The notes below the pieces were generated by a model. It had not been told where the DNA came from and searched no databases. It worked only from the letters and a program-made list of their open reading frames with translations. Shown here piece by piece: positions 46,200 to 58,139 of a DNA stretch of 64,000 bases (its first letter is position 1; each line of letters begins with the position of its first letter). The stretch is from Massospora cicadina (Eukaryota; Entomophthoromycota; Entomophthoromycetes; Entomophthorales; Entomophthoraceae). Position numbers and translations under genes: made by a program. The stretch spans positions 276,990 to 340,989 of the forward strand of contig JAKSZP010014467.1 of the NCBI GenBank assembly GCA_022478985.1. Direction: 5' to 3'.

Positions 46200-47900
46200 C
46201 ACCAGAGGGTGCATCGCGCCCTAAGCTGACTCCGCTTTTCCTGGCTCATCAGCTTTCTCTTTCCAACAGGAGCTTTATTGATGGCCAAAAATTACACAAT
46301 AGGCACAAAGTTCATGACAAGGCTTAGATCTCTGGAATCATCCAACTGTATGAACGTGGGTCAGTTTTTATTAATAGATGGTTGACGCACTTCTGGTTTG
46401 GTAAACTCTATTATAGATTCCTTAATATTAAGGGTAGGATTTTTACATCTTCTTGCAGCTCTGGAAATAGAGCACAAAGTTGATACTTTGCTGATATACT
46501 GAGAAAATGATGGCAATAGCGTCGTCTAGATTACCTCATTCACAATATGCAAGGCCTGAGCTTCATGATAAAATCCTTCACCAAAATTGGATCTTGATTT
46601 CACATCTGGGGAAGATTCAAAGTAAGGCTTGTTTATGGTTAGAAATGGAGAGGTTACTTTAAGATTCTTTAATAAGGGAATCCTCTATAGCCATCCTGGT
46701 AGTACATGTCTTGATATATTGTATCATTATTTCTAGGGTTTTTTATCCAGACAGGTTTAAATGTGATGGCATTTCTGTCGATCTGCTGGTTCCATTGTAC
46801 ATTCATACACTTAATGGTTTCAGTACCCAGGCACGTACTTATCCTTAAAGCTGATTAAAATATACAACTGGTTTGGAGAGCACATGGATGGCCAGAGAAG
46901 TTGGTTGCTTAACTCAGTGGGTTCCGTGGTACCTAAGTCAGTATTTTTTATAAACTTGTCAAATTGGTGGCATATTTTATACATATTGGCATGGAGAGTA
47001 GTGTACAATCACTGACATGCATAAGTGGGTCCTTGGTGTCTAAGAGTTAACAGAGCTAGTTCAATCTTGGCGGATTGGAGGGCAAATGAGATGAAAGAGA
47101 ATCTTGTTTAGCTTCAATGGTTTAGAGCTTGGCATTGATCCGCTTGAGTTGATGGTCCACTTGGGCCTTAGAGTTGATCAGGTTTGCACATGTTGCGGTT
47201 ATCTTTTCATAATTGTTGTATAAGGAGATAAAGGTCAGATTGCATCATGATGATCCCCCTCAATAGTCATCTCGGCTCAACAGGCCACCAGTAATAGTTG
47301 TCAATCAATAGTATTAATCTGGGCCTTGTGGCAACCATTAAATGAAGGTCCAATAGGTGAAGAGGACCCAGAGGACCACGAGGACCTCTAGTCCCAGGTA
47401 GTCTTTATTTCTATTCCTTCCCACTAGTTCCAGTGTCTCTGGGAGATCCTTTTAATTATAACTTTTTTTGAATCAGTAATATAGATGTTTGTTCGTCCAA
47501 CTACACAATCTGGGCGGCTAAAGCGGCGATTTGGGAATTAGTGGTTTAGTGATTCTCAGAGATGCATTCAATGAGATTGGACATAGCCTTTTCCACTTTC
47601 TGGTCCATGTTATTAGCTAAATGGATCAATATCTGAGAAATTTCACCTTGTAGATACTGGATAACTTTAGTGTCTATCTGGGCAAGTGACGCTGGGATTC
47701 ATTGATCTCCTGAGGTTGTCCAAAATGGCCTCACAATTGACTCAACCAAAGCTAATGGGGATTTATACAACTCAATATTATAGGCATGAATTTGATGAGG
47801 CAGTCTGAGATGCCATTGTATCTCCAGGTGGTGTAGCCTGAGTAACTGTATTTTTTGATAGCGTAAAGCGGGGTGAAAAACAACCATAGGTAAGATTCTG
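46200..47900 (-). pseudogene. Gag remnant with CCHC zinc knuckle
   Basis: A CX2CX4HX4C knuckle is readable at 46266-46307 on the minus strand (first Cys codon 46305-46307, His near 46280, last Cys 46266-46268), with an in-frame TAA inside the second X4. Upstream frames (46820-47008 and 47699-47887) are part of the capsid and N terminus but not conserved enough to name blocks. A block rich in Gly, Pro and Arg (GTRGPRGPLGPL near 47355-47400) is unusual for gag. Confidence 0.55.
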
Positions 47901-48265
47901 TTCAGTTCTATTTCTACCAGTGACAGGAAAGTCAGGTGAGAATTATAAATGTTTCAGGCTGCTAGCAATTAGGGCGGTGCAGCTACAACTGGATTACCTC
48001 ATCAGGGGTAAGGGTCCAAGCCAGTAACAGACATTGTCAGCAACATTGGCAGCCTGAATTTGATAAAGCAAATCATCTGAGGTGGAGATAGTTAGGTCAT
48101 GGTTGCATTTAATTCAAGCTCTCAAGTGTGAGGTAGAGGTGCATCTAAAATATTAATAATGACTCTATTAGATGAGGCTCATTTTCTCCTGCTTTTTAGG
48201 AGGCTGTCATCTCTGGAATTGTTCATCTAGAAGATGGGTATTCACCAGGTAGCTTTGAAAGGACC

Positions 48266-48934
48266 TGGCAGAAAGCATCAGTTTCAGTCTTGTTGATTTC
48301 TTGAAGGTTGGTACCTTTTTAAAGGCTACTTGAGTATTAGTTGAGTGTATCTACAGCGGGAATCACTTAGGACTGCTGTGCTACTAAGGCACTTTCTCAA
48401 TGGAAATAAAATCATTGAAGCAAACAATGTTTGCTTCAAACAGGCAGGATCTCTGTAAAAAACCGGTAGAAAAATCTCTAGTATAATTTAGGCAAAACTG
48501 AAGGTATCTTTTTTTCTAGTACTAGATGGAAACTGAAGGTATCTTTATTGGTCAGAAATTGGAGATATCTATAGGGCCATGTGAGACTCAGGATTGCTTA
48601 GAATAGACCTTATGGAAAATTTGGGTTTGAGTCAGGTATGAGATCTCTTGATCAGCAAGGTTTAGTACAAAGGCTCTCAGCATACTTGGTTTTACTTATT
48701 CACGGTTGCCAATTCCAATGACCTCTGAAAGGTAAGATCTTTGTTAAGTGATTGGCGCCTTTGTCAGATAAATTGGCGGATTCAGGAAAGGTTCAGGATC
48801 CATCACTCTTTCAGGAGTTTATTACCTTTATCAATTTTGGCATCTGTTGAAACAGTGGATCCCCACTGGTTGGGTTGCAGATTAGTTCATATTTGAATCT
48901 TTTCTGTATCAAGATTACCCCATTATTTATGACA
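48266..48934 (-). repeat. 5' LTR (669 bp), with 35-bp internal duplication
   Basis: Pairs with 41924-42556. The extra length is a tandem duplication: AACTGAAGGTATCTTT occurs at 48496 and again at 48531, a 35-bp shift, and only once in the other LTR. A perfect inverted repeat (9-bp arms, GAAGCAAAC / GTTTGCTTC, 48417-48437) is present only in this copy. Confidence 0.8.
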
Positions 48935-50700
48935 GAATTGATTTCCAAAAATAAGATAAACTAATAACTCATAGGAAAACATCTTTAACATTGTAGTTAT
49001 GGAGTAGTAAATAATTTCAACTTATATCAAGGTTGCTTATTAGCAAGCCAACTAAAGTAGGAAAAGACAGCTAGTTATTAGGAATCTGTCACAGCTAGAT
49101 AATGTGGTAATTATTAAATACTAACACATTCCTCAGCTTGACCAGCTTACCCAGCGAAGATGGTGTCCTGTGAAGAAGATGTCACTTTGTTTCTTGTCAT
49201 GAGTCAGTCAGCTTAGCTAAAATTAGTTTATGGTCCCAGCAATTTTCTACTAGTTAGTCTGAAAGGCTTCTCATGCTACAAAAGAGCTAGATCTAACTCC
49301 TTGCTTACTTCCCTTCATAACCATTATTGGCATGGTTCATCAACCTCCTCCCACATTCATGTTTCCTGTATCAAATGATCATAATCAAATGAAGATATCC
49401 GTTAAACTATGCTGATTTACTCTAAAGGCTAAAGTGCTATACCAGAATTATCTTCTTTTAACTAATTTTAGATTCCTGTATGCTTGTTTTCTCCCATAAT
49501 GGGAATTTCATGACTGACAAGTGTGTATAATTCAATTTATTTACTTATTTGCTCATGTTGACAACAGACCTTTTACAACTGAATCTGGTCCTGACAAGTC
49601 CACATTTAAAATGAACATGATAATACTCTCACTACAGTATTATTGCATCCCCCTCCCCTAGAAATGACATAGGTGGGCAAACGCCTCAAGAACCGAAGAA
49701 GAATTAAGAATGATAATGTATATATATATAACTTATATTTCTTTTAAAAATGATAATTCTTTTAATCACATAATTTTATTGTTTTTTATCATTTTATGTA
49801 TTTTATCTATGTTTTTACGCTATATTTTTTATATAGGTCATTGAATCAGCACTAGGGCATTGAATTTCAACTGTACAGATGAATATACACCAAAAAAGCA
49901 AACCGTATGAGGTTAGTAACTTTAAACAAAACTCAACCAAAGATACTACATTTACAGCAATAGGGTTTTTAATATAAAAATGTGAGGACACTGTATTATA
50001 TGATACTGCCAGTGGCTCCAGGCTCGCTCTTGTACTCCTATATATTGGCTCTCACAGCTTCTCTCTAAAGATCCCTTTTTCCCTTGACAATCGTCCTCAG
50101 GTATGCGTTTTCTACCAGAGATCTATTGGTGCATTTCATGGTTACTAAGAAGCACCACTGAATGGTAGACTAACATTTAAAATTTACAAATCAATTTAAA
50201 TTTAATATCTAAGGTTTGAGGTACTTTCATAAAAGATGTGATATGCCAGATGTAGTCAAATTACTGGCTGACTGTCATAATAAACATCAGCCTTTATCAC
50301 TGATATTTTACACCATCATGAGGACAATATAAAATAGTATGCTAAAATAAATTAGGTGACAATATAGGGATCAAGGCCACAGCATCAGAAGGCAATAAAT
50401 TTAGGGAACAAAGGATCTGTCAGCGGGGTTTAAGGATTTAATTAATAATAAATTATTACTTTAGTCCACTACATATAAAAGCTGAGGCCGCGTGGCTTAG
50501 TAACTATGATACCAATTAAATCTCTATCTAATTACCAGTTAAAGTATGCAAGTAATATATAAAATATCATATACAGATGATTGATCAAAAATCAAATACA
50601 ACATTTATACCACTTGACTACACTTCAAGTAAACAAAATGTTGTGAGTCAACTAACTCATTAAAAATTGAGGCCATCAGCCCAGAACTCGATTATATTTT
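48935..50700. other. AT-rich stretch without recognised genes
   Basis: No protein-like frame on either strand. It contains a TA microsatellite (about 49719-49731). Around 50020-50050 a CTATATATTGGCTCTC stretch could be a TATA-type promoter in a lone LTR, but no second copy is present. Otherwise nothing. Confidence 0.4.
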
Positions 50701-51200
50701 TTTCAAGAACTTAACATGCACCCAATTAATATGGTGGCCTTTAACAGGACCTTTCAGAGTTTAGGCATTTGTAGATGTCTTCTCAATGAACTTAAAAGTC
50801 CCCTTTCAAATGTGCATTAACTTACTAGTTTACCTGAATCTATGGTTATCATAATACAAAAAGAGTTCCTCTAAAAAGAGTGGGATAGCAGCCACCGATC
50901 TACATTATCTCACTCATAAGATTGTTTTTTCCAAGCCAGTGAATTGGAATATGAAGCACTTTATAGTAGAAAATTGAAATCTGCACTAGCGTTTCCAAAT
51001 ATTTCAGGAGCACAGCTTCTAGACTGAAACTGATAATAATTGGGGGAATCTCTGATTGCTTTCCATAAAGTAAAGAAAATGGGGAATGCCCTGTGGCTTA
51101 GTAATGAGATATTATAAACAAAAATGGCGGAAGGCAAGGAATAGAGCCTGTTTGACGCCTTTGCCATTATTATCTTATGCAAAATCTCAATGAGAGTACC
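50700..51200 (-). pseudogene. Ty3/gypsy integrase C-terminal fragment
   Basis: The minus-strand frame from about 51195 reads EILHKIIMAKASNRLYSLP, SAIFVYNISLLSHRAFPI and FFTLWKAIRDS. This is the pattern of the end of the integrase core (...LPxAxFAYNxSxHSxxxFSPFFLxYG...). Lower, near 50700-50760, scraps such as TLKGPVKGHHINW may be the SH3-like tail. It abuts the LTR at 51201, so the adjoining element cut it or joined to it later. Confidence 0.6.
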
Positions 51201-51619
51201 TGTCAGGGTAAATCCTGACATTAGTGGAATAATTGAGTTTACATATATCATCCATCAGATCAAGAGGATATGTGTTGTAGTTAGGTCAATTAATTGCATA
51301 TCAAATGAGAATTGTAGTGAAAATGTTCAATTAATTGCTTAAGTTATCTTTCTTATGATAGTATTAAATCAATTATTTGCACCAAAACGAATTTAAAATG
51401 TGACTGCGATGATTCTCACTGCCTTTCAAATCATATGCAAGTAGTAATCCCATAAGCTTTAAAGAAGAATAGTGCACTGTTTCAAAATCAATTAATTTTA
51501 GGTAAGTCCAGGAAGTTGGATGAAATATATTAAGGCATTCATATGATTAATTTTTGCGTTCAATAAAAATATTTTAAATTATGCAAACACTATTAAAGTT
51601 ATTTACTAAAGTGTTACCA
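51201..51619 (+). repeat. 5' LTR (419 bp)
   Basis: Direct repeat of 53567-53989. Shares CAATTATTT...CACCAAAACGAATTTA and ATGCAAACACTATTA(A/G)AGTT near its end. No primer binding site follows. Confidence 0.85.
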
Positions 51620-52180
51620 ATGCCAATAATGAAAAGCCCTTTGTGATTGAGACTGATGCTTCAGGATACGCTCTAGGGTAGGTTTTAATGCAGGAGGGGG
51701 ATGACAGTAGGCTGCATCCCATAGCCTACTATTCCAAGAAATTTATCCCAGCAGAATGCAACTATACTATATATGACAAGAAAGTGTTGGCCGTTGTTTA
51801 ATGTCTAAAACACTAGCATTGGTACCTGTGTGGGGCAAAGTACCCAGTGAAAGTTTTGATAGACAATAAAAACTTGACTTACTTTTTCACCCCATGGCAA
51901 TTGAACCAGCGTCAGGCACGATGGGCACTTACTCTAGCGGATTATGACTTGTACATTGGTCACAAACCTAAGAAAAATAATGTAGTTCCAGATTCCTTAA
52001 GTTAGCGTCCTAACATGATACCTGAAGAGGGGGAAATTAGTGAGTTTAATACACAGGTGCTTCTGAAGCCCAAGAACCCTCCTGAATTATTATCTCATCT
52101 TGTACTAGTGGGCCGTGGAGATTAGATTTTTAAATGTTTAAAATGATTATGCTTTCTGTCAGAATGTGAAGAATTTTCTC
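51620..52180 (+). pseudogene. RNase H remnant
   Basis: FVIETDASGYALG (51640-51680), then HPIAYYSKKFIPAE and NYTIYDKKVLAVV (51716-51797), and QLNQRQARWALTLADYDL (about 51898-51952). These are consecutive RNase H blocks of chromoviruses, largely in one frame with few stops. A stop stands at 51798-51800. DSLS near 51991-52003 marks the end. Confidence 0.85.
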
Positions 52181-53330
52181 ACTAAAAACTAAGACAGTGC
52201 GTGATACAAAAAAGGTTACCCGTTAAAGGGTCAGTCAGTATTTTGGAAAGGTTGTTTTTATGTACCAGAAGGATCTTTAAGATTGGATTTCATGCGTGAG
52301 CACCATGATGTAGGCATGGCAGGACACCCTGGAAAGAATAAAATGATCCAACTGATTCAAAGAATTTACCAATAGCCTGGTCTTAGAGGGGACTTCATAA
52401 AATCTGTGGCAGGATGTGAGGTCTGTGGGCGCACCAAGGTTTGAAGAGAATATCCTAAAGGGCAATTACAACTATCATCAATTGCACAAAAACCATGGGA
52501 GTCAATATCCATGGATTTTATAGTAGAGCTGCAACGTTTCAAAGGATTTAATGCAGTATTGGTGGTAGTAGTTAGATTCATTAAAATGGCTTATTTTATC
52601 CTAACTATTACCAATGTCACAGCTAAAGTGATAGCTCATTTGTTTTTGGAAAAATGTATCCCTGCATCATGGTACTCTCAAGGAGGTGATTTCAGACAAA
52701 GGGCATTAATTCACATCAAACTTTTGGAAACAGCTCCTTGTAGACCTTGGAATCAAGAGATGTTTATCCACCGCATACTATCCTCAGACTGATGGACAGA
52801 CTAAGAGAGTTAATCAGGTGCTGGAGCAGTACCTGAGATGCTATGTTAATGCAGAGTAGGACAACTGAGCTGAGTTGTTGCCTATGACCCACTTCTTTTA
52901 TATACTCTAGATCTTTCTTCAATTGGAAAGTAACCATTCAAAGCTAACTATGGGCAAGATGTGAACTGGTAATTATTGCCATCTGTTGAAGCAGACAACC
53001 TCTCTGGGAGGGAATTTTTACAAAACAGTCATCAAACTTATGCACTTTGCTTGGAAAATCTGAACCAAGCAGTACATACTTACAGAGACTTTGCAGATAA
53101 GAAGCATGTGCCTGATAAGGTGATGGAAGTAGGTAGCCAAGTTTATCTGTATTCTCGCAGTATCCTTTGGATGTACTATGTCAGAAACTTGCTCATTAGC
53201 GCATAGGGCCATACAAGGTCACGGAGGTTGAATAAATGCGGCTTACCATCTTGAATTGCCTGAAGGTTGGAAATTCACAATGTATTCCATCATTCCCTCA
53301 TGCACAAAAAGGAAGCTCCCTACCACACCA
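52180..53330 (+). pseudogene. Integrase remnant, catalytic Glu replaced
   Basis: The zinc region is poor. The core frame 52511-52792 begins MDFIVELQRFKGFNAVLVVVVRF, the first catalytic block. [15 protein letters not shown] is at 52773-52817: the family has GQTER, so the catalytic glutamate is now Lys (codon AAG 52803-52805). The C-terminal frame 52976-53206 carries QTYALCLENLNQAV and DKVMEVGSQVYLYS, the SH3-like start. Stops separate these. Confidence 0.82.
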
Positions 53331-53389
53331 GAAAGTCAAAGAGCTAGCACTACCACTGATTAAGGTCCCTGTCCTGAGTATGAGATGGA

Positions 53390-53545
53390 GGCTACTAAAG
53401 GGAGACAAACACATCATGGTAAAGTGCTATGCCTGGTTAAGTGGGCTGGATATCCTACATAAGAGAGCACTTGGGAGCCTGAGGAGAACTTAAAGAATGT
53501 AGGCAAGCTGTTAAAGAAATGGAAGAAAAAGGCATTGCAGGTAGT
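53390..53545 (+). pseudogene. Chromodomain of the 51-54 kb element
   Basis: One frame reads CLVKWAGYPT, then a TAA stop, then ESTWEPEENLKNV and KLLKKWKKK. The spacing Y-L/V-K-W-GY-...-TWEP is the chromodomain signature. A polypurine-like GGTGGGAGATGA precedes the 3' LTR at 53567. Confidence 0.75.
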
Positions 53546-53566
53546 TTCAGCCTTGGTGGGAGATGA

Positions 53567-53989
53567 TGTCATGGTAAATCCTGACATCAGTGGAATTCCT
53601 AAGATTAAAGATATCATCCATCAGATCAATAGGATATGTGATGAAGTTAGATCAATATAATTTCATATCAAATGAATAATTGTAGTGGAATTTGTTAATT
53701 AATCGTTTAAATTACCTTAGTTTCAATAATATTGAGTCAATTATTTCACCAAAACGAATTTACAATGAGACTGAGAAGATATCCATCACATTTTAAAATC
53801 ATATGCAAGTTGCAATCCCATAAGCTCCAGAGAAGAATAGTACACTGTTTTAAATCAATTAAGCTTAGATAATCCCAAGAAGTTGGATGGATTATAAAAC
53901 CAAGACATTCATTTGGTTAATCTTTGCAGTCAATTAAAATAAATTATATTATGCAAACACTATTAGAGTTATTTACTAAAGTGTTAACA
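53567..53989 (+). repeat. 3' LTR (423 bp)
   Basis: Direct repeat of 51201-51619, beginning TGTCATGGTAAATCC. Confidence 0.85.
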
Positions 53990-53999
53990 ATCCCGATCT

Positions 54000-54659
54000 A
54001 ACACCCCAAACTTCAAGGAACTCCCTTCCACCTTGATTTTCCTAAAATCATATCTGCTGGCAACTACCATACCAGAAATCTCACTATTTTTTCTATTGAG
54101 ATGCATCTAGTGCCCTAGTCATACTGGATCCAAACCCTTGGTTATGCTAGCTCATGGTTAGCTACCCTCAACCAGGACAGTGGTATGTCAGTCTCTGATA
54201 GGATTCCAAAGTGGCTTGCGTTTCCATCTTTATTGGTTGTTTTTGGAACTGATTCACTTTATGAGCTCCCTTTGCCCTCTCTCTGGCCTCTGCTCATCTC
54301 TTTACTTTTCCTCCACTTTGCATTGTTTAGCGTTAACTGGCTTGACAATATGGTACTCATCATGTTACCCCACTTGAACAGGGTTGTTGCCACCTGGAGT
54401 TTTCCAAAGTTTTCATTGGTTTCATCTATCTTCTCTGGGTCCTCCTCATGCTGCTTGCCTATGGCAGGACATGCATGGGCCCAATGACCAAGCGCCTGGC
54501 AGTGCTGGCAGATGTGTGGAGCCTTCTCCTGGGGTCACTTTGAATGGGTCAGATGCTTGTCCCTCCAGCAAGATGAATTGTGCAATGTGAGGGATCAGAT
54601 TGGGGTTGACTTATACCTCAGGTTTGGGGTCAATGCTGAAATTGCCTTCTCACTGCAGA
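54000..54659 (-). pseudogene. LINE-C ORF1, C-terminal part with CCHC knuckle
   Basis: The minus strand reads KAISALTPNL next to the insertion point (about 54620-54656), and CQHCQALGHWAHAC at 54469-54510, a CX2CX4HX4C knuckle. Both match LINE-A ORF1 (KAIAVLTP and CTHCDAFGHKVHTC) at the same spacing. A short stretch between (IPH...DPFKV in one frame) also aligns. Some frame shifts occur. The piece continues at 60245 beyond a 5.6-kb chromovirus. Downstream it fades before 54000, where the LTR of another element ends. Confidence 0.72.
54655..54659. repeat. Left target-site duplication GCAGA
   Basis: GCAGA adjoins the LTR start at 54660 and recurs at 60240-60244, next to the other LTR end. Confidence 0.85.
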
Positions 54660-55332
54660 TGAGATGGATTGGGTTAGCCAAATCCGCACATCAGCCTCAT
54701 GAATATTAGACCAAATTTACGCACAACTTTGGAGGTCAGATTTTGAAAGTCAGACCAATCACAAGAACCACTAGTAACATAAGTCATAGGTAAGGATTCA
54801 GGGATGTTAGAATGGGGATCGATCTGGCCTATTGAACGCCTGGTATCTCAAATCCTCCAAGTTTTTGTTATGCAGGACTTTAAACTTTCATGTGCAACAG
54901 TGTGGATGTCGCTCAAGAGCTTAATTTAGGGTTTTAATATATTAAACTCTCAAAAATTGCTTTAAAAATGAGAAGATGGCAACTGCAAGTACAGTTTCAT
55001 TTTCTCAATCTGAAAAACACAATAAAAATAAGTTTGCTTGCTAATAAATTAGTTTATTTATGAGAAGAAATTTGATCATAACAACTTAAACCATGAGTTC
55101 AGCAAGTGAGCTAGGCCATGCTTTGGCCTTGTTTGCAGCACTATCTTGGGGACAGGCCTTACTGCTCGCTTGCAGCATCACCAGAACTCTAGTCCATGAA
55201 TGCATAGGGAATTTGGGGAATGGCGCGTGGTTGAGAGGGTGGTTCTCTGTAGTACTTCAGTCATGTGGTCATTGATATGGCTGGTGCTGCCCAACTCATT
55301 TGTCACGTATTAGCAAGAACCTTTGCGTTACA
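54660..55332 (+). repeat. 5' LTR (673 bp)
   Basis: Aligns with 59562-60239. Starts TGAGATGGATTGGG and ends TGCGTTACA. It contains AACACAATAAAAA (about 55017-55029), a likely poly(A) signal, and CTTAATTTAGGGTTTTAATA identical in both LTRs. Confidence 0.88.
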
Positions 55333-55449
55333 TAAAACGAAACTTAAATACCTTCCTATCTGTCTTGTGGGGGCCCGGGAAGAATTGGTGGTTACCAACA
55401 GAGAGGAATGGAACTGACATCTCTTGATTGTGGTTATGGTGGGATCTTT

Positions 55450-56260
55450 GTTGGCATTTTTGCTAGGCTAAGTGGGACAATTATGGGGGGCAACAACTCA
55501 GCAAACCATAGTGGTCCAGGCGAAACCTAAACAACCTACCATTCATGTGGCATTATCCATGGAGGCATTAGATAAACTTCACCAGGTAATGGCGCGGATC
55601 CGTTTCCAGGCATGGTTGGCGCAGGTGACATGGGGGAATCCCCTCTCACACTCCAACTAGCCCAGGTGGTGGATGCATTAACCCCAGAATTGTTGGTATG
55701 GTTCCAGGAACTCATTGAGGATCAGGATTGTTTGCCAAATTTGATGGAGGAGTGTGTGGAGTTGATTGAGCAGGTGGCATATCCAGATGAAGCAAAAGAT
55801 GAGGCCTGGTCGGCATTATTAACAGTCAGCCAGGGTTATAGCTCTGTAGAAGAATATGCGTGGATCTTCCATCCGCTGGCAAAGGCAGCACAGGTTATGG
55901 ATTCCCAGTCCTCATGAATGTTCTTCCAGGGTTTGAAAGCAGATTTGCTAGCAGCCTTGGCAGCAGCAAAGGTCCAAGCGATGATGGGGGAGGAAGTGGC
56001 TTTAGCGGTTCAAGTCAAAAAAACAATTAGCACTGGCATGGGACTGGTGGGAGGAATCAATGTCACCTGGGAAGGGACAGTCCCCAGTAAGCGGCTGTTC
56101 CAGTCAAGGGGGTGGCACCCAGCCTCAAGAAACGTGGAAAATGTTCAAGGGGGAGGGCGCCAAGGGAATATGTCAAAATTTACATCAGCCAATTCGCAAG
56201 TGAAAGACTCATCCAAAAATAAATTGCCTTCTTCGTTTTATTCTCAACTGTTTATCCCCA
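55450..56260 (+). pseudogene. Gag remnant
   Basis: Frames 55472-55660, 55612-55917 and 55918-56304 form a capsid-like region with AWSALLTVSQGYSSVEEYAW and FFQGLKADLLAALAAAK, resembling the end of a retrotransposon gag (YxxxFxxL...FxxGLxxxxL...). The last part is basic (SRGWHPASRNV). No CCHC knuckle is seen before protease. A TGA at 55915-55917 separates the middle and last parts. Gag would form the particle in which cDNA is made. Confidence 0.68.
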
Positions 56261-56640
56261 TAGAGTTGCATATGGACAGGGAATGGAAAGGGCAATGGCC
56301 TTGATAGATACTGGGGCAGAAGAGAATTACGTTGAACTGGCATTGGCAGAGCGTTTGAAGCTGCAGGTGCAGGAAGGACAGGTGGTGGTTTTTGCTGATG
56401 CATCATGAAGGGTGCCATCATGGCGCGTATGCCCTTTGGTGAAGGTACAGCAGGCCCCATTTGGGTTTTGGATGCAGTTTTGTTTGATTGAGAACCTGAC
56501 CCACCCAGTAGTGTTTGGGATGCGGTGGTGGCATCAGTTCAGACCCCAGATCGATGTGCCTTCCAGTACCATTACCTTGCACTCAAAGAGGGGTCCACCA
56601 ATGATGTGGAGACTGTTAGTGTGAAACCAGAAGTTAGATG
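56260..56640 (+). pseudogene. Aspartic protease, active site DTGA intact
   Basis: AMALIDTGAEENYVELALAERL occupies about 56292-56357, with DTGA at 56307-56318. A stop follows at 56406-56408. The second half (56412-56624) has VVFGMRWWHQF and IDVPSSTITL, the flap-to-end region. The family normally acts as a dimer on Gag-Pol. Confidence 0.82.
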
Positions 56641-57480
56641 AGCCTCAAACCCTGAGGGCCATGCATTAAGAGGTCTTAACTGAAGAATACCAAGACTTTG
56701 TGGGGGTCTTTGGTCCAAAAAAGGATATACCGTTTTCCCCCTTTGGGCCATTTGCATTCTCTTTCCGGTTTAAGGAAGGATCTAAACTTCCCCATGGTTG
56801 CCCAGTCTATCCGTTGAATGAATGAGCCAATGCTGCATTGGAGGACCACGTGAGTTTGATGTTGAGCGAAGGTTTGATTGAGCCATCAAAATCAGCTGTG
56901 GTATCTCCAGTGTTGCTAGTACCCAAGGCAAGCGAAGAGTTATGGCCATGCATGGATTACCAGAGGTTAAATGAGGTCACAGAACCAGATCCTTACCCAA
57001 TGCCGCTAATGGAAAATATCTTTCCAATGATCATAGGATGCAATATTTTCACCAAGCTCGATTTGACAGATGCATTCAACCTGGTCCCTGTGAGGCTGTT
57101 GCACTAAAGATACACGGCATTTAAGTGCTACCTCAGAATGTTCCAATACCAAGTTATGCCATTTGGGCTGCGCAATGCCCTGGCAGTATTTCAACATAAT
57201 GATTGACTGAGTACTCTATCAGTTGATCAGCTGGTGTTGTATCGCTTATATGGATGACATCCTGGTATTCTCATGTTTCAAGGAGGCTCATGTACAGGAT
57301 GTGTGGGAGGTCCTGAAGGCATTGGCTGAGGCAGGATTACGGCTGAAGCCTTCAAAATGTGAGTTTAACTGGGAGTTGGTCAGGTTTCTAGGGAATGTGA
57401 TATTTGGGAAAGGTCTGGGGGTATGCCCTGATAAGATCCAGGCAGTGCGTGCATGGAAAGGCTTCAACTGATCAGACAGG
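56640..57480 (+). pseudogene. Reverse transcriptase, YMDD intact
   Basis: 56838-57107 reads PVLLVPKA, then CMDYQRLNEVTEPDPYPMP and IFTKLDLTDAFNLV, the first conserved blocks. MPFGLRNALAVFQ follows at about 57156-57196 in another frame. IAYMDDILVFS lies at 57241-57273 (YMDD at 57247-57258), and KPSKCEFNWELVRFLGNVI continues the frame to 57471. Three frame shifts. Confidence 0.88.
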
Positions 57481-58130
57481 GGTGAATAGTTTTCTGGGGA
57501 TGGTAAATTTTCTCAGGAAGTTAATCAAGAATCTATCAGAGTTAGCCATGCCACTTATGCAACTGACTCAGAAGGTACCGTTCATATGGGGGAAAGAAGA
57601 GGAGCGGAAATTCAACTTGCTGAAAGATAAGCTCATTTCAGTGCCAGTCCTTGCCCATCCAAGTCTGGGAAAACCTTACATGGTGGAAACAGACGCCTCA
57701 TTTTTGCATTGGGAGCAGTACTCCTACAGAAGGGGAAGATGGGTTGGAGCACCCGGTGTATTATTTCAGTCAGAAAATGATCCCTGTGAAAAATGGATTA
57801 CCCATTATATGACAAGGAGCTACTGATGGTGGTTGAGGTGCTGCAGGAGTGGCAGCATCACTTGTTGTATGCTTGTCACCCCTTTGTAGTATGCACAGAC
57901 CATCGGGAACTGGATTATTACCAAGAGCCCAGAAAAATGAATCAGCGCCAAGCCTGTTGGAATGTGGAGATGACTCAATATGATTTCTGAGTGGAATACC
58001 AGCTGGGAGCTGTGAACACCATAGCAGATTGGTTGAGCCAGGATGTGGGGCTATCATATAAGAAGGTTGAGTTGGAGAAGTACTACACAGCAACCATGTT
58101 CACCAGGAAGACCAATTTGTCATGATGGTG
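57480..58130 (+). pseudogene. RNase H
   Basis: FLGMVNFLRKLI (connection, about 57491-57530) and HPSLGKPYMVETDASF (57657-57703) lie in the frame 57404-57826. The frame 57793-57990 has YDKELLMVVEVLQEWQHH, CTDHRELDYY and NQRQACW. VNTIADWLS closes it near 58010-58040. Two frame changes and stops. Confidence 0.85.
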
Positions 58131-58139
58131 AGTAGGGGA

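Larger units (their letters stand above)
41924..48934 (-). mobile_element. Structurally complete Ty3/gypsy element, minus strand, non-chromodomain family
   Basis: Flanked by related LTRs (41924-42556 and 48266-48934), with the gene order gag, CCHC, protease, RT, RNase H, integrase on the minus strand. Total about 7.0 kb. All reading frames are decayed; the longest single frames are only about 60-70 residues. It belongs with the copies at 0.4-3 kb and 34.6-38.5 kb by protease, RT and C-terminal tail similarity. The flanking pentamers TTAAT and GAATT do not match, so the target duplication is lost or misjudged. No chromodomain motif was seen before the polypurine tract. Confidence 0.8.
51201..53989 (+). 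mobile_element. Internally deleted chromodomain Ty3/gypsy element
   Basis: LTRs 51201-51619 and 53567-53989 (about 420 bp each) align closely. Both start TGTCA(G/T)GGTAAATCCTGACA and end with an ACA/CCA terminus after TTTACTAAAGTGTTA. Directly after the 5' LTR the sequence begins KPFVIETDASGYALG, the RNase H start. Gag, protease, RT and the primer site are therefore missing, presumably by deletion. RNase H, integrase and a chromodomain follow. Flanks GTACC and ATCCC do not match. Confidence 0.85.

Noticed and set aside
47355..47400. Collagen-like Gly-Pro stretch
   Set aside because: Only a few triplets inside a decayed gag region with stops; not a collagen-like gene.
54185..54487. Plus-strand frame of 100 residues with hydrophobic stretch, possible membrane protein
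   Set aside because: The minus strand of the same region carries the LINE-C CCHC knuckle; the plus frame is a shadow.
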